NCBI GenBank assembly: GCA_001604035.1
Contig: LVAK01000020.1
Span: 1-59,106, forward strand
Source of the DNA: Clostridiales bacterium Firm_05
Lineage (GTDB): Bacteria > Bacillota > Clostridia > Oscillospirales > Ruminococcaceae
DNA: 59,106 nucleotides
Direction of reading: 5' to 3'
Both the position numbers and the translations under genes were made by a program. The notes beneath the pieces were generated by a model. The model was not told the origin of the DNA, did not search any database, and saw only the letters and a program-made list of their open reading frames with translations. This document shows positions 48,947 to 58,281 of the stretch, in pieces; the stretch's first letter is position 1, and each line of letters opens with the position of its first letter.

Positions 48947-51900
48947 TCACTTTTTCTTTTTCTTCTTGCCGTTTCTGTTGCCGTTTCCGGACTTTTTAGC
49001 GGTGTTATTTACAGTCTTTTTCACGGCCTCAGCAGTCTTTTCCTCTGCTTTCTCCTTGATATCTTCAACTGTGTCTTTTGCCTCATCGAGTAGCTCTTCG
49101 GCTTTATCCTCTGCCTTTTCGGCATAGGCTTTGCCTTTTTCCAGGAGCTCCTCGTTCTTTGAAGCTATTTCCTCAGCCTCTTCACGAGCCTTCTGAGCTT
49201 TTTTCTTAGCGTTTTCAGAAACATCGCCCTTGACAGCTCCCTTGGATTTTATGATCTGGACATTCTTTTTCTTCTTGTCTGAAGCCTCTTCCTCAGTCTC
49301 CTCAGGAAGTCCCAGTTTCTTTCTCTTCTTTGCCTCAAGCCTCTTCTTTATGACTGGATTGTGTTTTCTGTCGTAGAGGTAGAGGAGAACTATGCAAGCA
49401 ATACCGATGAAGAAGGCAACTGCTCCAAGTCTGAATCCTGGCGGAGTATACTTCATAGTGACGGTGTGCTCACCTTCCGGCAGACGTATACCGATAAGTG
49501 AGCCTACAATAACGATCTCACCTTCGCTGCCGCTCTTATTTGTGAGGTATGTCTTATCAGAATTTTCATAATTCTTTTCGACCACAAGATTATCGATCTT
49601 CTTGCCGTCAACTTCGATCTCCCAGCCAGGCTCGTATGGGATAGATGTCATCATGATCTGTCCCTGTCTTGCAGTGATCTTACCCTCAAGGTAACGTTCA
49701 TTTGACTTATCTGTATCGATCTGCCACTGACTCTGCTTGATGAGGTTTATATCCTGTTCAAATGCGTCCTTGTCAAGGTAGTAGAAGTTGAAGCCTGATA
49801 TCTTTCTGACCATGAGGTACTCGTTCTGGCCAAGGTAGCGTCCGTTCGGACCGGAAGCCTGGATAGTAAGTCTTACTTCGACCTCTGTACCCTCATTGTA
49901 TGGGCCGATCCTTACTATAGGAGAAGAGTTGGTATTGAAGTATGTGCCGTATGCCTCATGACCGAAGAAGTTTCCGTTTTCGTCCTTTGTATCAGAAACC
50001 CATACGTTGCAGGCCTTTCTTACTTCAGAGCCGAGGTGCATATAGAACTCGCCGGTCTGAGGAACTGTAAGGTGTACGTTTACAACTGCATCTCCGGCAT
50101 CAGGGTAAGCCTCAAAGCAGTCATGCTGGTGCATGGGATCTCCATCGTTATTCGGATCGTTGAGATAGTCATGGAGATGTACCTTTGTGTTATCGTAGGA
50201 CACCTCAACCGGTATCTGAACGTAATACTGCTTTGGCTGTAAAGGATTCTGAGAAAGATCCGTATTTCCTGTCATAGCGCTGAGGATGTTGTTAAGGCTG
50301 TTGAAAGGATTGTCGTTGCCGACGCCTGTGAGTCTTGCAACTCCTGCGTCAACCATATATCCGATAGAGAGCGCATTGGGGTTCTCATAGATATCAACAT
50401 TTGCAGTAACATCGTCGTCCTTCTTGTATGTTGTTGAGAAGCGCTTTATATAAGAGGAGTCAAGCATTTTTGTGCTGGATGATCTGTCCGGATCATCGAG
50501 AACATATTTTATGCCGAGGAGTGAGTCTGCAACAGGGTTGCTGCCCTCATACTTGGATTCAAAGCTCTGGGTGAAGTATCCCATAGCCTCGATGAAGGAG
50601 ATAGCTCTTGCGTTCATAACTGAGCTTGAATGTGAGATACCCTTGAGGCCGAGAGCCAGGTTATCGTTTACGATACGGCTGTAGGTCTTTTCAGCACGAT
50701 AGAAGCCGCCGTCGTATTCCTCAAGCTCATCCACAACATCCTTACCGGAGAGTATCTCGGTATATGTGCTCTTGTCGGAGTTGCCGACTTCCTTGAAGAT
50801 CTTGCGGAAGGAGTCATAGCAGTTGTAGCCGCCCTCGAAGATGACTACTGCGGCAACAGCACAGGTAAGGAGAGTCTTTGCAGACTTCTTCTTCATATTG
50901 CTGTATGCGAACAGGTAGATCACATATACAGCAGCAAGCACCATACCTATAGCGACTGTACCGAGCCATACCTCGTCCCACTTATCAGAGCCGTGCTCCA
51001 TAGTGTCCTTATACGGCCATACAGCAACGTACTTGTATCTGTCCTGGTTGTAGTTGTACTTTGGCATATTGGATACGAATAAGGCGGTGAGCAGGGCAAT
51101 TATACCGAAGCTTATGCCTGCCTCCTTGTATGTGAGTTTGTAGCCGTCCAGCTTTGAGAACACATCTGCTGCCATAGCAATAACTATGAATGATACTATG
51201 AATGAGTATCTGTAAGGCAGCCAGTTAGGATCCTGTCCGCCGTGCCAGAGCATATTGATAGGCTTAACGTACATACTCATGAACATGATGAAGAGCAGCA
51301 GAGCGTTTCCGATCTTTCTGTTGAGCTTGATCTTTCTGTTCATGAAGTAGAGCGGGAGCATTACGAATGACATAACGCCGCTGTATATCTCCGGACGTCC
51401 GTACATACGTGTACCCTCGTCAACGTTTACGGAGTAGTACTGGTTGGGAAGCATACATGGAACGAGCTCAAGAGGCTTGAAGAGGTTCCTGTAGCTGTAA
51501 TCCGGCTCAGAGAAGTCGAATTTACCAAGTGCAAGGGCGTTGTAGACAGGGAGTATCATAAACATACTGCAAAGGAGCACTACTATAGTAGCGATTCCCA
51601 TATTCACGAAGGTATAGAAATACTCAGTAATGTCCTTGAATTTCCTGTTTGTACCGAAGAAGAGATAGTAGAAGAAGTAAATTGCTACGAATATCGCAAC
51701 CATAAAGCCGATATAGAAGTTTGCGACGAACATTATAGCAAGGGGGATAATGTAGTTGATCTTTCTTCCGTCATCGATAAGGTACTCGACACCGAGTATG
51801 ATGAGCGGCAGGAAAATAGGTCCGTCGATCCACATAGGATCGATAAGCTGTATAACAACATAGCTCATCATAGCGTACATCGTAGAGAACATAACTGACG

Positions 51901-52438
51901 GTATGGGAGCTACGTGCTTTGAGCGCTGTGCGTATACGCAGAAGGCAGCACCGCATGATCCTACCTTGACCATCTGCATTATCATCATGCTCTCAACGAT
52001 CATCTTCCTTGGCAGGAGCATGATTATCAGCGTGAACGGACTGGCCAGATAGTAGCCGATGATACCCATGAATCCGCCGGAGAGGTTTCTGCTCCAGCTG
52101 TAGAAGGGACTGCTGTCGCCCCATATCGAATCACGGAGGGATTCAAAGTAGTAGATATACTGTCCGCTGAGATCGAGTGTAAGAACTGAACGCTCACCAA
52201 ACGGGTATACACCGAATGCGATATAGGAAATGAGCGTCAGAACGAATGGGATTATGAAAGCTGGGATACAGAACCAAAGGTTTGACTTTGGCAGTGCTGC
52301 CTCAGCGATCACATCCGCAGCAGTACGGGCAGGCTTGCCGTTGTACTGGTTCGGTCTGCGGGTCTTGGACCCGTTTTTGGCTCCTGCACTGCCTGATCTC
52401 GGCTTTGAGGCAGTACCGGAAGCTTTTGAATTTGCCAA
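48947..52438 (-). CDS. YfhO-family polytopic membrane protein with charged C-terminal tail
   Basis: 1163 residues from TTG 52438, with AAAGGAGG 6 bases upstream; the track GTG at 52459 includes that ribosome site in the coding part. A low-complexity Ser/Lys/Ala N-terminus precedes about a dozen membrane helices. YfhO-like segments are LTLDLSGQYIYYFESLRDSI, WSRNLSGGFMGIIGYYLASP and LPYRYSFIVSFIVIAMAADV. A large extracytoplasmic beta-rich domain follows (about 570-1000), then a last helix and an unusual Lys/Glu/Ala tail of about 110 residues, predicted helical, ending GKKKKKK. YfhO proteins are linked to glycosylation of teichoic acids or surface polymers. Single gene with its own promoter and terminator. 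Confidence 0.88.
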   Translation of the reverse strand: MANSKASGTASKPRSGSAGAKNGSKTRRPNQYNGKPARTAADVIAEAALPKSNLWFCIPAFIIPFVLTLISYIAFGVYPFGERSVLTLDLSGQYIYYFESLRDSIWGDSSPFYSWSRNLSGGFMGIIGYYLASPFTLIIMLLPRKMIVESMMIMQMVKVGSCGAAFCVYAQRSKHVAPIPSVMFSTMYAMMSYVVIQLIDPMWIDGPIFLPLIILGVEYLIDDGRKINYIIPLAIMFVANFYIGFMVAIFVAIYFFYYLFFGTNRKFKDITEYFYTFVNMGIATIVVLLCSMFMILPVYNALALGKFDFSEPDYSYRNLFKPLELVPCMLPNQYYSVNVDEGTRMYGRPEIYSGVMSFVMLPLYFMNRKIKLNRKIGNALLLFIMFMSMYVKPINMLWHGGQDPNWLPYRYSFIVSFIVIAMAADVFSKLDGYKLTYKEAGISFGIIALLTALFVSNMPKYNYNQDRYKYVAVWPYKDTMEHGSDKWDEVWLGTVAIGMVLAAVYVIYLFAYSNMKKKSAKTLLTCAVAAVVIFEGGYNCYDSFRKIFKEVGNSDKSTYTEILSGKDVVDELEEYDGGFYRAEKTYSRIVNDNLALGLKGISHSSSVMNARAISFIEAMGYFTQSFESKYEGSNPVADSLLGIKYVLDDPDRSSSTKMLDSSYIKRFSTTYKKDDDVTANVDIYENPNALSIGYMVDAGVARLTGVGNDNPFNSLNNILSAMTGNTDLSQNPLQPKQYYVQIPVEVSYDNTKVHLHDYLNDPNNDGDPMHQHDCFEAYPDAGDAVVNVHLTVPQTGEFYMHLGSEVRKACNVWVSDTKDENGNFFGHEAYGTYFNTNSSPIVRIGPYNEGTEVEVRLTIQASGPNGRYLGQNEYLMVRKISGFNFYYLDKDAFEQDINLIKQSQWQIDTDKSNERYLEGKITARQGQIMMTSIPYEPGWEIEVDGKKIDNLVVEKNYENSDKTYLTNKSGSEGEIVIVGSLIGIRLPEGEHTVTMKYTPPGFRLGAVAFFIGIACIVLLYLYDRKHNPVIKKRLEAKKRKKLGLPEETEEEASDKKKKNVQIIKSKGAVKGDVSENAKKKAQKAREEAEEIASKNEELLEKGKAYAEKAEDKAEELLDEAKDTVEDIKEKAEEKTAEAVKKTVNNTAKKSGNGNRNGKKKKKK

Positions 52439-52519
52439 TGTTGTTCCTCCTTTTTTCACGGGGAGAGTTTATGATAAGGCGCTTTTAAGCCATAATCCCC
52501 GATTATAATACTATCTTTC

Positions 52520-52548
52520 ATTATACTACATATCTGTATGATTTGCAA
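52520..52548 (-). promoter_or_regulatory. Promoter of the YfhO-family gene
   Basis: Minus strand TTGCAA (52548-52543), 17-nt spacer, TATAAT (52525-52520). Confidence 0.65.
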
Positions 52549-52609
52549 GGGGTATTTTAATTAAAACAATGATTTACTAATAAAAATCAAAATCAAATAA
52601 AACGGCAAA

Positions 52610-52685
52610 GCGAGCGGCGAAACGCCGCCCCTACAATTTTGTGATATTACGCAACTTTATGTAGGGACGCCGTCCCGGCGCCCGC
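52610..52685. repeat. GC-rich inverted repeat element
   Basis: GCGAGCGGCGAAACGCCGCC, continuing CCTACA (52610-52635), is an imperfect inverse of TGTAGGGACGCCGTCCCGGC, continuing GCCCGC (52660-52685). A half-copy-like TGTAGGGGCTGATGCCC occurs near 31085. Probably a dispersed intergenic repeat of clostridial genomes; no ORF. Confidence 0.55.
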
Positions 52686-52752
52686 AGTCTGTTATATTAA
52701 TTTGAGGTCTATTAACAATTTCACCGCACATTACGTGCGGTGAGATGTATCA

Positions 52753-54057
52753 TTATACAGCAGCCTTATCCTCGGCAGGCTTTGTTTCGACAGCCTTATC
52801 CGGAACGCTTACCTTTTCGATATCAGCGCCGAGAGCTCTGAGCTTGCCTTCCATGCAGTCGTATCCACGCTCAATGTGGAAGATATCCTCGATCTCGGTA
52901 ACTCCCTGAGCAGCAAGTCCTGCGATTATAAGTGCAGCACCGGCTCTGAGGTCACAAGCCTTGACAGGAGCGCCCATGAGCTTTCCTGTACCCTCAATGA
53001 GAGCGACTTTGCCGTTGACAGTGATATCAGCGCCCATTCTTCTGAGCTCGTCCACATAACGGAATCTCTGCTCCCAGATATTCTCTGTGATGATGCTTGT
53101 CCCCTGAGCGAGAGTGAGAAGAGTAGCTATCTGAGACTGCATATCTGTTGGGAATCCTGGATGCGGAGCTGTCTTAACGTTGGTCTTTACCAGCGGTCCG
53201 TCTACCCAGACTCTTATACTGTCGTCGTATTGTTCGATATTAACGCCGATCTTTTCCAGCTTCTTGGTGATAGACTCAAGGTGCTTGGGGATGACGTTCT
53301 TGATGATAGCATCGCCCTTTGTAGCAGCGATAGCCACCATGAATGTACCGGCTTCTATCTGATCCGGGATAACGGAATAGGTAGTGCCGTGGAGATGTTC
53401 AACGCCACGGACCTTTATAACGTCAGTACCTGCGCCCATGATATTGGCTCCCATAGAATTGAGGAAGTTGGCCAGGTCAACGATATGAGGCTCCTTAGCG
53501 GCATTTTCTATAACTGTGAGTCCCTCTGCCTTTACAGCGGCCAGCATAGCGTTCATAGTAGCTCCGACAGTAACAACGTCGAAGAAGATCTGATTACCGG
53601 AGAGCTTGTCTGCGGTAAGATCGATCATGCCCTGGCTCAGGTTATACTTAGCGCCGAGGGAAGTGAAAGCTTTAAGGTGCTGGTCTATAGGGCGGTCTCC
53701 GAGAGGACATCCGCCGGGCATAGAAACTCTTGCCTTTTTGAATTTACCCAGAAGAGCGCCGAGGAAATAGTAGGAAGCCCTCATTTTCCTTGCGGTCTCG
53801 TATGGGACGCAGAATTTATCAATAGTGGTAGGATCGATCCTGTAAACGTCCTTTCCGATATTCTCCACCTTTGCACCCATTTCCTTGAGGATACGGATAC
53901 AGATATTGACATCGCTTATGGTAGGTACATTTTCGATGACACATGGTTCATCTGACAGGATCACTGCCGGAAGGATAGCGACAGCAGCATTCTTAGCTCC
54001 GCTGATAGTGACCTCACCGGTCAGGCGTCTTCCGCCTTTAACTACAAACTTATCCAA
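52753..54057 (-). CDS. murA: UDP-N-acetylglucosamine 1-carboxyvinyltransferase
   Basis: 434 residues. It catalyses the first committed step of peptidoglycan synthesis, transfer of enolpyruvate from PEP to UDP-GlcNAc, in the cytoplasm. The N-terminus has the ISGAKNAAVA motif with the substrate-binding Lys-Asn. The active-site Cys117 lies in SMPGGCPLGDRPIDQH, the fosfomycin-target loop. FPTDMQSQIATLLTLAQG and the C-terminal HIERGYDCMEGKLRALGA are also typical. TTG 54057 is the start, with AAGGAG 9 bases upstream. A 20-residue Lys/Glu/Ala tail extends beyond the usual end. No other cell-wall genes are adjacent. Confidence 0.97.
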   Translation of the reverse strand: MDKFVVKGGRRLTGEVTISGAKNAAVAILPAVILSDEPCVIENVPTISDVNICIRILKEMGAKVENIGKDVYRIDPTTIDKFCVPYETARKMRASYYFLGALLGKFKKARVSMPGGCPLGDRPIDQHLKAFTSLGAKYNLSQGMIDLTADKLSGNQIFFDVVTVGATMNAMLAAVKAEGLTVIENAAKEPHIVDLANFLNSMGANIMGAGTDVIKVRGVEHLHGTTYSVIPDQIEAGTFMVAIAATKGDAIIKNVIPKHLESITKKLEKIGVNIEQYDDSIRVWVDGPLVKTNVKTAPHPGFPTDMQSQIATLLTLAQGTSIITENIWEQRFRYVDELRRMGADITVNGKVALIEGTGKLMGAPVKACDLRAGAALIIAGLAAQGVTEIEDIFHIERGYDCMEGKLRALGADIEKVSVPDKAVETKPAEDKAAV

Positions 54058-54153
54058 TTAGATTCGCTCCTTATTTTTCAGGATTATTTATTTCTCTCCT
54101 GAACTACTTTCTTTTGTTATATTCAGCCGCCGTCTGCGGCAGGTACACATATA

Positions 54154-55035
54154 TTATTTATAATCGGCAATGAACCATTTAAGTTCCTCGCCCTCGTATT
54201 TTCCGACCTTAAGGTACTCTATCGCCAGCTCTTCCACAGGTCTGTCCTCAGCATTCATAGGATCGTCGCTTATCATTTTCTGTGTAAGCACATCCTGGGC
54301 AGAGAACACAATATCAAGTCCCTGATATACCTGACCGAAGACGGTATAGCCGCCGTCCAGCCATGGAGCGCCTCCGGCAGTAGAATATACCTTCTTTACA
54401 TCCTCCGGATCCTGTTCAGCGAACTGTTCCTCGGGATACTGGCTGCCGGTAACGATATAGAACTGACTTCTGTCGGTGGATGTTGAACCGCTGTTTGCAT
54501 AGGCAACAGCACCGGCTGCGTGGATAACATTGGTATCGGCGCCGCCGTCGAACATTCCGCCCCATATTGAATCGCCGCCTGTTCCAGTGCCGGTAGGATC
54601 GCCGCCCTGGATCATAAAGTCACGGATGACACGGTGGAAGATAAGTCCGTCATAGTAGCCTTTTTCGGCCAGTCCGACGAAATTCTCAACACCTTTATCA
54701 GCGTATTCGGGGAAAAGTCTTATTTTTATCTCTCCGTCATAGCCCTTAAGCTTCATGATAATGACTGTATCGCCCTCTTTCGGGGCAGTGAAGTTCTTAA
54801 CTGTAGAGGTTTCCTTGTCGATATCCGGAACTGATCTGTCGGAGAATCTCTCAATATTTATCTCTCCGTTTTTCAGGTATTCAGGTGCCTCGGTCGCTGA
54901 CTGAGTCGCCTCACCGGATGCAGATGAAGTGACATATGACGAAGCATCGTCAACTTCAAGATGTTTGCCGCAGGAATAAAGAGCTGATGCGGCGGTTACG
55001 GTGCAGATAAAAGCTGCAAGAGCCTTTTTTGCCAT
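54154..55035 (-). CDS. Cyclophilin-type peptidyl-prolyl isomerase, lipoprotein
   Basis: 293 residues from ATG 55035; AGGAG is 8 bases upstream and overlaps the earlier track GTG. The signal peptide ends in ALYSCGKH, a plausible lipobox. The cyclophilin domain (about 90-290) keeps the catalytic Arg in LIFHRVIRDFMIQGGDPTGT, along with SQFYIV and YTVFGQVYQGLDIV. It should assist folding of exported proteins outside the membrane. It is in the same orientation as murA and a second cyclophilin-like gene, each separated by about 100-150 bp. Confidence 0.92.
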   Translation of the reverse strand: MAKKALAAFICTVTAASALYSCGKHLEVDDASSYVTSSASGEATQSATEAPEYLKNGEINIERFSDRSVPDIDKETSTVKNFTAPKEGDTVIIMKLKGYDGEIKIRLFPEYADKGVENFVGLAEKGYYDGLIFHRVIRDFMIQGGDPTGTGTGGDSIWGGMFDGGADTNVIHAAGAVAYANSGSTSTDRSQFYIVTGSQYPEEQFAEQDPEDVKKVYSTAGGAPWLDGGYTVFGQVYQGLDIVFSAQDVLTQKMISDDPMNAEDRPVEELAIEYLKVGKYEGEELKWFIADYK

Positions 55036-55090
55036 AAATTTCACTCCTTAGATATGCTGTGAAATTAAGTTACCCCCCAGTAACCTATTT

Positions 55091-55119
55091 ATTATACATC
55101 ATAAAATTCAATTTGTAAA
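55091..55119 (-). promoter_or_regulatory. Promoter of the cyclophilin lipoprotein gene
   Basis: Minus strand TTTACA (55119-55114), 17-nt spacer, TATAAT (55096-55091). The transcript begins near a GTTAC-tgggggg-GTAAC motif. Confidence 0.55.
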
Positions 55120-55193
55120 TAGTTTTCGCTAAATTTTGTTAAAAAATAGAGAAGACAAAGGTGGATTCGATGATATTTCGTAAAGCGTGACTA

Positions 55194-55991
55194 TTATTTT
55201 TCTTTTTTTTCGTCTTTAGAGGAGTAAGTGCTTATACGTATCGACTTTATCATAGCATCGGGAACGGGCTGATTATAGGCGCCGTTTTCTTCATATTTGA
55301 GTGAAGCGAGCTTATCCACAACATCCAGCCCTTCGTATGTCTGACCGATAATGGTCATCTGCTGGGAGAAATTTGGGATGCCGCCCTTGCTGATGAATGC
55401 TTCTGCAAGATCCTTGCGGGGAGAAGATTCCCTTAGGTCATCGGAGATATCATCGGTGAACTTGATAGAGTTCAGTATATCGAAGCGGCTTCCGCAGTAG
55501 TATGTTCCGCCGCCGAGGAGTTTTTCCTTGAAGGTACGGCTGTACTCGGTATTTATCATACATACAGCGCCTCTGAACGGCCAGAGATCCTGGCTGAGCT
55601 CACGTTCGATACGCTCATCTGTATCATCGCCTGCTGCGCCGTTGGATTTCTTTGCGCCGCAGCCGGCATATGCGCCGTCCTGGGTATCAAAGACGTAGGT
55701 ATTATCGTAGTACCCCTTTTCCGCCAGCTCTGTGAAATTTTTCACCGCATTCGGGGAATACTGTGGGTAGAGCACCATTCTGATCTCGCCCTCAGTGGTA
55801 TCTATTATAGCGATCGGATCGCCGTCCTTTGGCTCCTCAAGCTGTACCAGCTTCATTGTGCCGATATCTATGGTGATGTAGGTATTATTCTTATCTCTGA
55901 TTCTTGCCAGCACCATAAGGGAGATGGTAAGCGCTCCCATAATGAGCGTAAGCAAGAGGATCGTTCTTATAAAACGTCTTCCGTCCTTCAT
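55194..55991 (-). CDS. Degenerate cyclophilin-like protein with membrane anchor
   Basis: 265 residues from ATG 55991 (GAGGTC upstream; the longer track start adds ten residues without a ribosome site). An N-terminal helix FIRTILLLTLIMGALTISLM anchors it to the membrane. The cyclophilin fold is recognisable (IAIIDTTEGEIRMVLYPQYS, KNFTELAEKGYYDNT, MTIIGQTYEGLDVVDKLA). The catalytic FHRV is replaced by YVFDTQDG, so isomerase activity is doubtful. It is next to an intact cyclophilin and probably arose by duplication. Confidence 0.8.
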   Translation of the reverse strand: MKDGRRFIRTILLLTLIMGALTISLMVLARIRDKNNTYITIDIGTMKLVQLEEPKDGDPIAIIDTTEGEIRMVLYPQYSPNAVKNFTELAEKGYYDNTYVFDTQDGAYAGCGAKKSNGAAGDDTDERIERELSQDLWPFRGAVCMINTEYSRTFKEKLLGGGTYYCGSRFDILNSIKFTDDISDDLRESSPRKDLAEAFISKGGIPNFSQQMTIIGQTYEGLDVVDKLASLKYEENGAYNQPVPDAMIKSIRISTYSSKDEKKEK

Positions 55992-56101
55992 TTTTGACCT
56001 CGCAATACATTTACATACCACAATTATACTTTATATATTTTAATTTGTCAAGTAAAAGGCGATATATCTGTGATTATTTTTCCCTGTGATACATTATATA
56101 T

Positions 56102-57910
56102 TCAGCTGCTGAATATCATCTGCAATATAGTCAGGATAGTATCTCCGATACGGTCAGAGTCAGCTATCTCAGCTGCCTTATCCGGACGGTTTGTGATTAT
56201 ATTGTCCACGTTCATCGATGTCATGGAGCGGATATCCTCTTCACGGTCAACAGTCCATACAAATATCTTCTTGCCGTTCTGGTGTACGGTATTAACGACG
56301 CTCTGGTTTACGAAGATATAGTTCATGCTTACGGCATCGATATCCGGAAGCTTTGAGTATGATGTGGATGAGGCAAGATTTGCTATAAGAGCTGTCTTTA
56401 TCTTAGGATCCAGCTCCTTGACCTTTTGCAGGGCTTTGTAGGAGAAGGATGTGATATAGCAGGAATCACGGATATCGTACTCCTTTACCAGATCAACGGT
56501 CATTTCTGCGATGAGATCTACGTTTCCGATGTCCTTTATCTCGATATTCATAAGGCATTTGTGGCCTACGAGTTCGAGAACATCTGACAGGAGCATGATC
56601 CTTGCATCCTCAAATTCACTTCCGAACCATTTTCCCGCGGAGAAGTTCTGGAGCTGGTCATAGGTGTATGAGGAGACTTTTCCGGAGCCGTCTGTGGTGC
56701 GGTCAATGGTCTTGTCGTGGATGACCACAAGCTGTTTGTCCTTGGTCAGCTGCACATCCAGCTCTATATAGTCCGCTCCGCTGTCGAGAGCAGCTTCAAA
56801 AGCATATTTTGTATTTTCCGGAGCATCATAAGAGGCGCCTCTGTGAGCACTGACCTGAGTTCCGTTTATAGGCGCATACATCCTGATATTGCCCTTGTAT
56901 ACGCTTCTTATGTAGCTGATATTCAGCATAAGTCCGCCGGCAGCAAGGCTGAGGATGAGTATGGCCTTTGGCAGATGGCGCATCTTCTTTCTGTCACGGT
57001 CGGGGATGATTATCTCCTCATCATCCCTGAGGTCGCCGAGGAATCGGCCTGTGAGCCAGCACATTATGGCAGGAGCTGACAGAAATGCGGATACAGCGGT
57101 AAATACCCTCAACGCATACCTTATGACGCTGAGAGCTCCACGGAAAGCCTTTTCCGGCCGGGAGAAGCCCTTGATGAACAGTACGATAATAAAGCTTATA
57201 CCAAAGGTTATGGCTATAGTCACCAGAAGGATGAACATTGTCCAAAGCAGGAAGGTGAAAGCTGTTCTGACACGCCTGTGGGCGATCTTTTCACGGCTTG
57301 CCCTGACACATTCCGGGAATTTCTTGTCGGTGAGCACGATGTAGTGCAGGCTATAGCTCCGGCTTACGATAAGGAATATGAAAAGAAGCTGTATCAGCAC
57401 ATAGGTCATAACGGCAAGCCGGCTGTCATAGTGGATGAACATTCTCCTGAGTATCGGCAGCAGCGGTGCCATGAACATTCCTGACGAAAGTGTAAAATGG
57501 GCGAAGGGCATACAGAGCATGAATATCATGAAACGGAGTATGCCCTGTCCACGGAAAGCCTTTTTAAACGCCTTCAGTCCGGTGAGCAGCATACCTCCTA
57601 CGGTTATTTTCTCATGCCTGCTGTAGCAGGTGAAGCAGGCTGCCAGAGCACAAAGCTCAACAAATGCGAAAAAGCCTGAAAGGAACAGGAGTATCAGCAC
57701 GATGAATATAGTTACCGGGCTTTTCAGGTATATCATCATGCTCTCATCCGAAAGATATGAGATATGAGCCCCCTTCATGGTCAGACCAAGAGCAAGGTTG
57801 AGTATGGGCGCACCAACGGCCGCAAGTATGAGTTTGAACAGAAATTCAAACAACAGAAAATGAGGGAGCGCCTTTACAAAAGCTCCCATTGACTTAAAAA
57901 AATTCTTCAT
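56102..57910 (-). CDS. Glycerophosphodiester phosphodiesterase with N-terminal membrane domain
   Basis: 602 residues from ATG 57910 (GAAAGAG upstream). The first half has about seven or eight membrane helices of the type found in membrane-bound GDPDs (LPHFLLFEFLFKLILAAVGA and on). The GDPD TIM barrel begins at about 360 with VSAHRGASYDAPENTKYAF, followed by DYIELDVQLTKDKQLVVIHD (metal-binding Glu, Asp and catalytic His) and LMNIEIKD. It hydrolyses glycerophosphodiesters, perhaps lipoteichoic acid or lipid-derived, with the catalytic domain probably outside. The end is normal. Confidence 0.92.
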   Translation of the reverse strand: MKNFFKSMGAFVKALPHFLLFEFLFKLILAAVGAPILNLALGLTMKGAHISYLSDESMMIYLKSPVTIFIVLILLFLSGFFAFVELCALAACFTCYSRHEKITVGGMLLTGLKAFKKAFRGQGILRFMIFMLCMPFAHFTLSSGMFMAPLLPILRRMFIHYDSRLAVMTYVLIQLLFIFLIVSRSYSLHYIVLTDKKFPECVRASREKIAHRRVRTAFTFLLWTMFILLVTIAITFGISFIIVLFIKGFSRPEKAFRGALSVIRYALRVFTAVSAFLSAPAIMCWLTGRFLGDLRDDEEIIIPDRDRKKMRHLPKAILILSLAAGGLMLNISYIRSVYKGNIRMYAPINGTQVSAHRGASYDAPENTKYAFEAALDSGADYIELDVQLTKDKQLVVIHDKTIDRTTDGSGKVSSYTYDQLQNFSAGKWFGSEFEDARIMLLSDVLELVGHKCLMNIEIKDIGNVDLIAEMTVDLVKEYDIRDSCYITSFSYKALQKVKELDPKIKTALIANLASSTSYSKLPDIDAVSMNYIFVNQSVVNTVHQNGKKIFVWTVDREEDIRSMTSMNVDNIITNRPDKAAEIADSDRIGDTILTILQMIFSS

Positions 57911-58037
57911 ATAATCTCTTTCCCCGTACCGCCGTATGCGGTATTCCGTACAGCGCCGCATGGCGGAGCTGCCTTTGTTCTATTATATATTATAACCGCA
58001 ACAGCACCGGCTGTCAATTATTTCCGGGAATAAAAAC

Positions 58038-58165
58038 GCCTGCACTTGAGCGTTAGGCTTATATAGAAGTATATGGCAGTTACTCGGGGAAAACCTTTCT
58101 GAGGAAAGGTTCTTTCCTCAATAAATGTCATATACTTCTATACAAGCCGCACGCATAATGCAGGC
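58038..58165. mobile_element. MITE-like inverted-repeat element, copy D (short)
   Basis: GCCTGCA...GGCTTATATAGAAGTATATG on the left is mirrored by CATATACTTCTATACAAGCC...TGCAGGC on the right. The interior hairpin AACCTTTCTGAGGAAAGGTT is shared with copies B and C. Only 128 bp, no ORF. The rest of 57911-58281 shows nothing further. Confidence 0.65.
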
Positions 58166-58281
58166 AGCCATAGAAAAAATGAAACAATAAGGGGGATTGG
58201 GGAGGATCTTCTGATCCTTTGACTACATTATACCCCGGTATGCTTAAAATAATCTTAATAATGCAATGATGTATGAAACCC

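Noticed and set aside
52876-53955. Plus-strand 359-aa ORF
   Set aside because: Lies wholly antisense to murA, with no ribosome site and no recognisable fold.
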